From Datura wrightii (Eukaryota; Streptophyta; Magnoliopsida; Solanales; Solanaceae), in assembly GCA_035772735.1 (NCBI GenBank), contig JASDFA010000007.1, positions 145,017,001 through 145,081,000 on the forward strand: DNA of 64,000 nucleotides, given 5' to 3'. Positions 24,500 through 34,326 of the stretch are shown one piece after another (within the stretch, counting starts at the first letter, position 1; every line of letters starts with the position of its first letter). Under the pieces are notes generated by a model that saw nothing but the letters and a program-made list of their open reading frames with translations, did not search any database and was not told the DNA's origin. The position numbers and the translations under genes are program-made.

Positions 24500-26330
24500 C
24501 TCATAAATAGATGGAAAATTAACCAAAAGATGCATTTTTTAGTTATGTAATAAATCTAAATGTAGCAGGAATTCGAGAATATAAATTTAAAGATACATGA
24601 AACATCAAATAAACATTTAAAAAAATAAAAATTACAAAAAAAAAAGAGAAGATTTACCTTGGTGGTGAGGAGTAAATTTGAGCAGAATCCCTAATCGAGA
24701 AGAATAATCCTTGTTCCTTAGTTTATCCTCTATTGAGGTAATAATTCATAAATTAAATTCAATGTTACAGCCTAAGTTTCGTTTCATAGAATAAGATTGA
24801 TAACCAAATCTGACTGTCTTTCCGATGATAGAAAATAATACAATTATTATATTTATTATGAAAGTGGTTGGTAAGCATTGGCCAGTATGCAATATCTCAT
24901 TAATTTTCAAGGGAGAGACTCATGTTCTTATTCTTATAAAAAAATGTAAAACTTATCGTGAAACTGTTTTAAGCATCTAATTATTCTAATTCTAAGTACC
25001 TTGACAAAAGTCAAAAGAAATATTCCTTATTCTTAAATACATAATTATTGTTAGGACTATCCAAACTCCTAAAGGACACCAACTCATTGTGTGGTTGCAG
25101 TCTAGCAGAAACAGAAGGGTGGAAGAATATGAAACATTTGCATGTCAAAATTTTGCATTTTATTTTCCTAAAATTTCAACAGAAGAGGTGTTACTAAAAT
25201 CCTTCAAGTGTAAGAATGTAATTTTTGTATATTTTGTTAATGATTAAACTAATCTCATAAATTGACAACAAATTAATCAAAAGAAACTAAAAATCGCAAA
25301 AAGAGAAAAGAGAAGATTTACCTTGGTGGCGAGGAGTAAATTTGGGCAGAATGCCTAATCGAGAAGAATAATCCTTTTCTCTTATCCTCTATTGAGGTAA
25401 TAATTTCTAAAATAAATTTAATATTACAGCCATGTTTCATTTCATGGAATAAGATTGATAACCAAGTCTGGCTGTCTTTCTGATGATAGGCAATAAATAA
25501 TTATTATATTTATTATGAAAGTGGTTGGTAAGTATTGGCCAATATATAATATCTCATTAATTTTCTAGGGATATCCTTATAAAAAAGTGTAGAACTTATC
25601 ATGAGATTATTTTAAGCATCTAATTATTCTAATTCTAAGTACCTTGACAAAACTCAAAAGAAACACTCCTTCTTATTCTTAAATACATAATTATTGTTAG
25701 GACTGTCCAAACTCCTAAAGGATTTTCACTCATTGTGTGGTTGCAGTCTACCAGAAACAGAAGGGTGGAAGAACCTAAAACTTTTGTATGTCAAATCTTC
25801 GCATCTTATTTTCCTAAAATTTGAACATAAGAGGTGTTACTAAAATCCTTTAAGTGTAAGAATGTAATTTGTGTATATTTTTTTAAAGATTAAATTAATC
25901 TCATAAATAGGCAACAAATTAATTAAAAGATGCATTATTTTAGTATGTGATAAACCCAAAATAAACTAGAAATTCGGTAATATAAATTTAAAGATAAATG
26001 GAACATCAACTAACATATAAAAAAACTAAAAATTGTAAAAAGGGAAAATAGAAGATTTATCTTGGTGGCGAGGAGTAAATTTAGGCAAAATCCCTAATAC
26101 AGAAGAATAATCCTTATCCCTTATTCTTTGTTGAGGTAGTAATTTCTAAAATAAATTCAATATTACAGTCAAGTTTTATTTCAACTTCTTTCTCCCGCAT
26201 TATATATTCCTCCATTGAAATATAAAAGGAATTGGAAGAGGATATATGAAACATCAACTAAACATGTAAGAAAAGTTAAAAATCGCAAAAAGATAAAAGA
26301 GAAGATTTACCTCCGTGGCGAGGAGTAAAT
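24500..26330. repeat. Tandem copies of a ~0.7-kb unit inside the Helitron
   Basis: The motif 'gatttaccttggtggcgagg' recurs at 24651, 25315 and 26054 (spacings 664 and 739), plus a shorter-spaced copy at 26304. Between them the segments 'ggttgcagtctagcagaaac' (near 24340, 25095, 25742) and 'gaaagtggttggtaag' recur in order. The truncated paired element at 17.3-19.0 kb has only one full unit, so the expansion is specific to this copy. Confidence 0.75.
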
Positions 26331-27017
26331 TTGGACAGAATCCCTAATCGAGAAGAATAATCCTTGTCCCTTATCATCTGTTGAGGTAGTAATCTCTAAA
26401 ATAAACTCAATGTTATAGTCAAGTTTGTTTCAACTTCTTTCTACTGCACTAATATTCCTCCATTGATGTAAAAGGGATTGGAAGAAATTTTTTTTTGATC
26501 AACAATCCCCAAGAATTTGATATATTAACTTATCTCTCACTCTTTTTAAGATGAGGGAGGGAAAGACGCAAAAGAAGATGCAGAGAGGGAGGAAAAGAAA
26601 GAGGGGGAGGAAGCGAGTACTTTTGGCAGAAGTTATTAGATGAAGAGACGTCAATTATCAGGATTAATAAACATGACTGTTGGATTTTTTCAAAAAAAAA
26701 TTTAATGAACAGACTAGAAAAAAAGGAGAAAATACGGGAAAAAAGATAAATGAGATTCCTAGACTGTGAGGTATGACACATTGGCGAGCCTAAGTTCCTC
26801 CTTTATATAGATATATAGATTTTGTATTATTTAGTTTGAAGCTGGTGGAATTTGAGAAAACAACACCTGATGTATAATACAAAATATAAAATATTTATAA
26901 TTATGATATGATGTTTGAGTTTCTTTCAAATCTTCCGATACGAATATGAAACTCCAATGTGTTCGTTTTTTTATAAACTTAATTATAATTATTGTTAAAA
27001 TTTAATGTATAAAGAGG

Positions 27018-27560
27018 CTAGAAATTGAAGTTGATTCCATCCTATTAGTAAAATGGATTCTAAACTCCATAGAGACCCCCTGGTATCTATGGTGTGTGTT
27101 GGAGAATATTAGGAAAATATTGAAACATCCGGAGGTTTGGTCCATGTACCATTGTTGTAGGAAAGGTAATAAAGTGGCAGATAGATTGGCGAACTGGGTC
27201 TGTTATGCACTGAGATGATGTGGATATACCAAAATCACATGATCCCCAAAGAAGTTAGGGGAGAGATCAACATGGATAGGATGAATCTTCCATCCTTCAT
27301 ATTCAAGAACAACAGGTAAGCAATCTCTAGCAGCGATAGATTGTATAGGTCTTATTCTTTTGATGTTCCAGGAAGATGATTTTTGTACAGGAGAGATGTT
27401 TACAGCTCAGTTACTTCTTTTTGGGTGCTTAACATGAAATCTTACTATTCTGTGAAAGATTGGAGCCTGTTCCAATCTAGTAGGTACAGGATGAGAGTCC
27501 TTCTCTGTTCTGTAATTTTGCTATAAATAAAATGCAGCCACTCTCAATAGAGTTGGTTTT
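27018..27560 (+). pseudogene. 3' end of a LINE with RNase H remnant
   Basis: An open stretch of 66 codons (27018..27218, stop TGA at 27216..27218) ends a type I RNase H-like domain. It has a Glu-Val-Asp-Ser start (a beta-strand with acidic residues), Pro-Trp-Tyr-Leu, and the C-terminal motif GNKVADRLAN, typical of the RNase H tail of plant LINE polyproteins. A 330-nt 3' UTR-like tail follows, ending in A-rich and TA-repeat sequence near 27560. It is heavily 5'-truncated. Plus strand, unrelated to the invertases. Confidence 0.7.
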
Positions 27561-27569
27561 TTTTTTAAA

Positions 27570-27578
<9 letters not shown>

Positions 27579-27629
<51 letters not shown>
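27579..27629. repeat. (TA)n microsatellite at LINE tail
   Basis: About 25 TA units directly following the poly(A)-like tail of the LINE fragment. Microsatellites commonly grow from such tails. Confidence 0.9.
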
Positions 27630-27632
<3 letters not shown>

Positions 27633-27694
27633 ACGTGGTGCTTACTTGAACTTATGTAATATCTATGAAGTAGTCTTATGTCATCCATATATTT

Positions 27695-28012
27695 AAGAAT
27701 GAAGGGTCAAAAACACACTTAAAATATTCAGGTTTTTTGAGTTTTCTATTCGAACTATCACGTATTTTCTTTGCCAACCTGCACTATCATCAAATATTGA
27801 TAAAAAACACACCTCAACAATCAGTTGTTCACTTTTCCTACTTGAAATATCACTATCGTTCAGGTAGGAAAAGTAAACATGTGATAGTTTAGGTGTGTTT
27901 CGATAAATATGGAGTGATAGTTCAGGTAGGAAACTCATACACCTAATAGTTCAAATATAAAACTTTAAAAAAAAAACTGTGATACTTTAAATATGTTTTT
28001 CAGCATTCACTC
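27695..28012. mobile_element. Small foldback MITE-like element
   Basis: Left end GAATGAAGGGTCAAAAACAC and reverse-complemented right end GAGTGAATGCTGAAAAACAT are similar. The interior repeats 'gatagttcaggtaggaaa' in both orientations ('tttcctacttgaaatatc', 'caggtaggaaaagta'). Non-coding. Confidence 0.5.
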
Positions 28013-28732
28013 TATTTCTAAACACGAATACATATAAAAAATAGATTAAAACGGGAAAAAATATATATTGTCCTCAAAAGTAGCCAGTGACTATTGGTGT
28101 ACGACTTCTATTAGGAATTGCTCCTTGTAATTTTGGCTACATCCTTTGGAAGAATGCAAGATTTTAATTTAGGTTTAATTATGTCAATATAATCAACCAA
28201 AATTATACCTTAGTTTATAAGGTTATATGCCAAATATCCATCCCTTCAATGACATACACTCTTTTCTCTTATAGTGAAATTCTCCTTCACTTGTCAAACC
28301 TTGTTCGTTTTGGTTCTATCGAGCCAAATACTGAATATTTGGTCTGATCTTAGTTGTAGCTTAAAATCTAGTCTCGGCATCAATTCATGAAAGCTTTCTA
28401 GCTCAATCCTTTCCTTATATTCTTCCTCGCTCTTCGGGATCAAGAGGAAAAAAGATTGATGAGAAAGCTCTTAGAACTTTCTATATACCTCTAAATGCAA
28501 GAACTGTCCATTTCTTGAAAGCTTTTTTGCACTTATTGTTTGAACATTGAGAATAACATAAATGAAGTAACGTTCAGAGATAGAATACCTTTGTGCAAAT
28601 ATTATATGAATACTCCCCAATTTATATGGACTTCACGTCGTGTGCTGTCCTATGAAGAAATAGTAATCGAAAATTTTCAAATTCATTACAATTGAATAGC
28701 AATTATATAAGTTTTTTATTCATTTGCACCTC

Positions 28733-28767
<35 letters not shown>

Positions 28768-29274
28768 TTTGTATATGTAAGAATCTAATAGAAAGATAAT
28801 CGTATTTTATATCAAACGCCATTAATTCAATTTTAATAGAAACCTCCTATTGATAAAAGAAAGGGTAAAGACTTAGCTTCCTAATAAGCTTTCAAGAAAA
28901 CAATGTTTTCAAACCGAAGCTCTTAGATCAAGCGTATATAATAAAATAGAGTGAAAAGGTCCACCCCGAAACCAAGGGGTACTAACTAACAGCTAGTAGC
29001 CGAAGTGTGAGCCGGCTAATTCAGGAAAAAAATTTCACATGTGCATAGAAAGACTAGAAAATATTTAATAAGCCTTAGTCGGCTTCCGGAGGATAAAAAT
29101 TTGCTTTTCCAATCTGAGATTCTCTTTTTTCATAAGAATATTTATTTTTGATTAACTAGAAATATCAAATTTGTACAAACAAAAAAGAAAAAAAGAAAAA
29201 AGGACAACATAAACAAGAGAAGAAAAAAAAAATGAAGACAAATTATATTTTCTTCTTTTCCCCAACATTTTAGT
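28013..29274. other. Intergenic 3' flank of invertase locus 2
   Basis: No gene is recognised. A (TA)n(CA)n tract is at about 28733..28765. The stretch 28850..29110 is less AT-rich ('ccgaagtgtgagccggctaa', 'ccttagtcggcttccgg') and unlike its surroundings, possibly inserted DNA of other origin, but I cannot identify it. Confidence 0.4.
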
Positions 29275-31449
29275 TCATCTCTGGCATTTATCCATGCTCC
29301 ACGCATCAAGAGTCTCAATTTTGATTGTCTCAGTGCCATTGTTGAAAACAAATAAATGTGTTTCGTCGTAGATGGCTAATACTGGATAAACCCTTGATGT
29401 AATGCATGTTTTTCCACCAGCACCAAAACTTTCTACTACAGATTGATCAATCTGATAAAAAAAATCAATTAATTATCAACGCAACAGAAAAGAAAAAGAG
29501 ATAATGTGTACAGTTTATAAGAAAAGAGTACCAAATACAACATACCAAACTCCTTAATGACAACTTTTTGTCTGTTAAATCTACATCAACATATCCAGCA
29601 AATGAAGGTTTATACATTTTCTCAACATTCCTAACGCTTGATCTGTTGCAAAAAATAAATAAATAAATAAAATGGTAAGGTTAGCCAATTTCAAAAGTAT
29701 AAAGATAAAAATATTTTTTATGCTTATGATCCATCAATATTCAAAATTCACCAACCCAACTAATTTTAATTCACACCATATAATCATTAAATAGGGGAAG
29801 CGCTTCCTAACTGCCATTATTTATTTTTTTTATTTTTAAAGTTTTAATCTAAGACCTCTCTAATTTAGGATGAAGGAATCTCACCACAATCCTTGATGAA
29901 AAGAAAGAAGTGAAAAGATAAACATATCCTTGATGAAAAAAAAAAAAGTGAAAAGACAAACCTTGAGGCATCAGAACACATGAGAACCTTGTATTTTTCG
30001 TGAGCTTTAAACACTCTGAAAAATACAGGTGTATACTCTTCCAAATTTCCAGAGGACAATGTTAAGAGGCCAAAGGGCCCAAGTCCACCTTGAACTGTCG
30101 AACCCCTGATAGCACATACATCTTGAGCATAAAGATCAGCCCAATTAGGACCAAATTCTTCTGCATTTTCCAAGCTTGAAAAGGAAAATGTAACTTCAAC
30201 GTCAGCCTGCCATTAGATTAACCCTCACAAATTAGCCCCAACTTGTTGTCATAATAATTGCATGAATCAACCAAGAGATGCATTTATTTTATAAATCCAA
30301 AAAATCAAATCTGTGCAGGTGTGATTCCTTCAACTTCAACCGTTTCTCCCTTGACCAAGTTGTGATTTCTTAGCTCGGCCTTTTGCTTTCTCAGGGTTTC
30401 TAACTCTTCAACGGGCCATTGAACCAACTGTTTGCCACTAGTATCAAGCCATAATTTGCGAGGAATAGCCTGAATTCCAGCCCATCCTTTCTTGATGGCA
30501 TCTTTTGGAGCAGCATCTGATTCATTGGCCCATCCCCACAAAATTCTTCGATTTTTTTTAGGATCATAGAATGTCTTCGATGCATAAAAATTACCATAGT
30601 CTAGTCTCAAACCCTTCCATCCATCAATCGATGTATTATCTGGAATGTACCTATCTTTTTTTGTGTCATAGGTACCAATTGTATAATACTCAAACCTAGT
30701 AATATCAAGACTAACTTTAAGAACATGTTTAACGTTGCCACCCTCAAATGATGTGTTCAAACCATCTGTATGGTTTAATGATACCGGAAAAAAATACATT
30801 CCCAATTTCCAGTGTTGGCTTTGGTATGAAGTGGGTGTTGGGCTTTGGTCCATTTCATGAAGTCCCGACTCCTGTATAATATTGCTGCTCCTCATTGTAT
30901 CTTATTATGTGAAAAGAACTAAAATGGAAAAAACAAATAATAAGAACATGATAGAGCAAATAAAAATAAGCAGCTAAAAGCACATAGTTTGAAATTTTGT
31001 GTGTGAAAATTTATTAAAACCATTAATAATTATTGAATTTGAAAATCATAAAAACCTTAAATTTTAAAGTATGGAGTTTAAATGTTGAACTCATCTCAAA
31101 ATAAACCTCAAACTCAAACTCTTTTTCAAAAAAATATAGAGTGAACAAACACATGTATCACAAGTTGCAGTGCAAACACAAATATATTATAATAATAAAC
31201 AACCAAAAAATATTGCGTACACAAACGGGGAAGAAGATTAGAGAGGAAAGACATACCATTGATCCAATGTTTAGGAGGTTGGAAATGATAACCAGTTCTA
31301 TGAATATTTTTAACACAATCAGCACCTAAGGATTGTAACTTCCTAAAAACTTTATGTGAAGCACTAACCTCATTGTTGCAAAAACATAACACGAAAAACA
31401 TTAATAGAATTGGCAAAGACCAATCAGAACACTTTCTTAAAAATTGCAT
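29275..31449 (-). pseudogene. Cell-wall invertase pseudogene (second tandem copy)
   Basis: Exons recognisable on the minus strand: exon 1 31257..31449 (signal peptide, ends HWIN plus G, normal donor), the 3' part of exon 3 30311..~30894, exon 4 29962..30206, exon 5 29546..29642, and exon 6 29275..29451 (stop TGA). The lengths of exons 4-6 (245, 97, 177) equal those of gene 1. Lesions: the mini-exon and the first ~440 nt of exon 3 are missing, so NDPNG and RDP are lost; 4 nt are missing right after WEC, destroying WECPD and shifting the frame; and the exon 3 donor reads CAG|AT instead of CAG|GT. The downstream exons stay open, so loss looks recent. It lies head-to-tail with gene 1, about 23.5 kb apart. 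A haplotype-specific deletion or an assembly fault is possible. Confidence 0.9.
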
Positions 31450-31535
31450 TTTGATTGAGAGTTCTTTTCTTCAAAGAAGAAAGTGATTAAATAAGTTGAA
31501 ACAAACTGATAAATAAGTTTAAAGGGTGTGTAGAG

Positions 31536-31543
31536 TATTTATA
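31536..31543 (-). promoter_or_regulatory. TATA box of invertase locus 2
   Basis: The minus strand reads TATAAATA about 90 nt upstream of the ATG at 31449, equivalent to the gene 1 promoter. The promoter therefore looks intact even though the coding region is broken. Confidence 0.65.
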
Positions 31544-31600
31544 AAGGAAAAATAGAGATTGAGTCAACTAAAACAATGAATAAGATTGAGATAGTTACTA

Positions 31601-31830
31601 TAAAATTTAGGAACAAACATATAGTCAATCAAAAGAATAGCAACAAAAAAGGCTGAGAAAAAATTTAGGAACAAATAAAGATATAGACAACCAAAAGAAT
31701 AGCAAAAAATAAGGATAAAAAAAGATAAAGGTTGGAAATAATTATTATAAAATTTAGGAACAAATAAAGATATATTCCATCAAAAGAATAGCAAAATATA
31801 AGGATAAAATTGTTATTATAAGATTGAGGA
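31601..31830. repeat. Short tandem repeats upstream of invertase locus 2
   Basis: The unit 'aaatttaggaacaaa...caa(c/t)caaaagaatagcaa' occurs three times, starting near 31603, 31661 and 31750, interleaved with 'aaggataaaa'. It lies 60-290 bp upstream of the TATA box, so it may affect promoter spacing. No counterpart was seen upstream of gene 1. Confidence 0.7.
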
Positions 31831-31959
31831 ATTGTAAGTCAATCGCGGATTGAAATTAATATTGGATAAACTTTCATCAAAAGGTGATACCTATTTTAGG
31901 GCAATTGGTTTGCTTTATTTTTCTTCATGCAGCTGTACAATATATTTTCTAATTTTTGG

Positions 31960-33823
31960 TGTTATTTACATTCTTTTTTTATCTCTAAAGTTCTAAATTT
32001 TATATATAAAAAAATTATTTGAAACGTATTTTATATTAATTATATTAATTTATCATAATTAAATAATAAATAAGATAATAATAAGACTCAATCAACTCAT
32101 TCGTGGTTTCAATAATTTTTTTCCTCATCACTAATTATTTAAAAATGATCACATCAAGGGCGAGTCAAATAAAACTAGTAGCCTAAAGTTAACTTCTAAT
32201 AAGAAACTTTAAATATTTTAATAGAATCTATGTATATACAAATTATAAAAAAAATTAGTCGTCTTTTTTTTTCATGGTATTTATCGCGTAATATTTTTAT
32301 AAGGTATTATGTCTTTAAACTTACAACAAAATCATTTGATAGTATTGTTACTATGGCTATTTCAAGTTAATAAGAAGTTAGTTACATGTTTGCGGTAAAT
32401 TACCTAGGATCTTGTTATAAGAAACTTTATTAAGTAATATAAATATTTGAGTAGTTTAATTCAAGATCTAAAATATTTTTAAGGCTAAAAAAAGAAAAAA
32501 TCTTTCTTTCCTTATTTTTTTATAAAGATTTTGTACTTTTTTTCTATGAGCTTCAATATTTTTTAAGCAGAAAAAAAAAAAAAGTTTTACTAGCTTTCTC
32601 TTGAGTCGTCTGAATGTCACATAATTCAATATAGTGATTTTTTGGTCTAAAAATATCTTTAATATTTATTTTAAGAAGTCTCTCTATTTTTAGCAAGTGA
32701 AATCTCTTTTAACTACGAAAAATCGGGTTGTTAAAATTTTTGAGATTTTAGAATATTAAGTAACAAAAGTATTTTTGGTTTATTTTATGAAAAGAATATC
32801 ATTGCCAAAACTACGTAAATAGGTGTGGTAACTTATGTGTATTTTTTCTCGCTATTTATTTAACATAGAACCACGTTTGAAAATACTAACCAAACACAAA
32901 TTGCTATCAAACACATCTCAAATAATTAGTCTAACACAATCTGTTTCTCTCATAAAATATTTCTTTAATAAAGCAACTTTGATTTTTAAAAAAATACTTT
33001 CTCAATTTAATTTTACAAGTAGGGTGTGAAAAATTAGAATGTATCATGATATTGATAATTATTTCCAAGACATTCTTTTCTCACTCTTGAATGATAATTC
33101 ATTAAAATTAATATATACTTCCTTTGTTTCAATTTATTTGTCTTTTTTTTAGTATTTAAAAAAGAATATCTCTTTTTTTGGGGGGGGGCAACTCTTTAAT
33201 TTAACTTTTCATGTGACATATTTAAGACCACAAAACTAAAAGACATTTTGATATATTCTACCTATTTTTAGTTTAAAACCAACCACAAGATTCAAAATCT
33301 TAATTACTTTATTCAATTTTGTGTCAAATTGAAACCAGACAAACAAATTGAAATGAGCGGAATAATTTGAACAAGACTGAAGTATTAGTTTACATTCATT
33401 TTGAGCAAGCAAAACACGAGTCTTTAGTTTCATTACACAAATATTTATGTAACACAGGGAGGCAACATGCATATCTTAAGAGTTCAGCAAGTCAGATTGC
33501 AACAGAACAAAAGGTGAATAAAAGTCCATTATAACTATTGCTAGTAGTATTCCTCGTACAAAATTTTGTTTACACTTATCCATGATTCTAGCAATACATG
33601 TACAATTTTCTTAAGCAACCATGTACGGTATTTCATAAGATATTCTTTTGATGATATAGAGTCCAACTCAAGAGCCATGACAACCCTAATCAGTCAAAAT
33701 CTAAGAGCCTCTACATGAAAATAAATTCTTCAAAGTTCTATCGACATCAGAAACATTAAAAGATAAGGAAATTATCAATTTGCAACTTGTATCGTTTTCT
33801 TCTTTTACTACCATCTAGTACCT
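31960..33823. repeat. Block A of a triplicated ~1.9-kb segment
   Basis: Starts 'tgttatttacattcttttttt' and ends 'ccatctagtacct'. Nearly the same sequence is present at 34327..36227 and 36228..38062. It contains short meaningless open frames common to the copies, and a stretch near 33116..33250 ('acttcctttgtttcaattta') resembling ends of the MITE at 38811. Non-coding. It is followed directly by a decayed copy of the hydrolase last exons. Confidence 0.85.
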
Positions 33824-33961
33824 AAACAAATTAGTGCAATTGAATTATTTACAAAAATAATTACTCAACATCTTGATAGGAATGTCTTCCGCGGTCCCAA
33901 TACTGTGATGGATCTAACATAGTATAACACGTCTTGTATGGAGCGCAAAGCAGGATATGAA

Positions 33962-34221
33962 TCACATAAAAGGCTCTCGTATTGCGGTGGCTAAATTGAG
34001 CTCAGGTTCTAAATCATCTAATGGGATAATGGGATAAAGAAGCTATCAACCATGTGGGTGGTAACTTCCTCCATCTGTGTTGGAGCCCACTGAAAGTTCA
34101 GTACAAGAACGAGTAAGTTTTCTCATCTTCCTTAGCTAAAAGTATAGTGAGAGGAGGGCGAGAGGAGACAATTCGTTACCTTTGGAGCAAAGTACTTGTC
34201 AACCAATCTAGCACTGACACC
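33962..34221 (-). pseudogene. Decayed duplicate of the last two hydrolase exons
   Basis: 34180..34221 matches the real 42-bp exon at 38444..38485 (GVSARL versus GVRARL, and DKY versus DKD). 33962..34089 matches the last exon 38217..38336 with the same acceptor. A 10-bp repeat (ATCCCATT duplicated, about 34021..34038) shifts the frame and brings an early stop. The duplicate lies downstream of the true gene end, so it would be used only if transcription read through. Confidence 0.85.
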
Positions 34222-34326
34222 CTGAAAATGTTTCTGAAGATAAGTATCATAACTTAACGTGGAAGAAATAACAAGTTGTGGTCAAATAAAAACTCACTTG
34301 AAACTCAAAATCTAAAAGGTGCCACA

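Larger units (their letters stand above)
19924..26819 (-). mobile_element. Helitron-like non-autonomous element with both ends (6.9 kb)
   Basis: Read on the minus strand it begins TCTATATATCTATATAAAGG directly after an A (26820) and ends ACTAG directly before a T (19923). This is the A|TC...CTRR|T arrangement of Helitrons. Thirteen nt before the end lies a GC-rich hairpin, CCGCGCGAAGTGCGG (19937..19951), the expected 3' terminal hairpin. No Rep/helicase coding sequence is visible, so it would need an autonomous partner. It includes a tandemly triplicated segment (about 24500..26300) and a SINE remnant. The interior 20000..23700 holds no recognisable gene fragment. Confidence 0.7.

Noticed and set aside
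27018..27218. Stand-alone RNase H gene
   Set aside because: Only the C-terminal part of the domain is present, followed by a LINE-style 3' tail; a truncated retrotransposon explains it better.
30400..30597. 65-codon minus-strand frame in the invertase pseudogene
   Set aside because: An alternative frame of exon 3; gene 1 has the same shadow at 1830..2027.
32835..33029. Plus-strand frame repeated at 37080..37283
   Set aside because: The similarity reflects the triplicated non-coding block; block B has the frame disrupted, so there is no sign of selection for protein.
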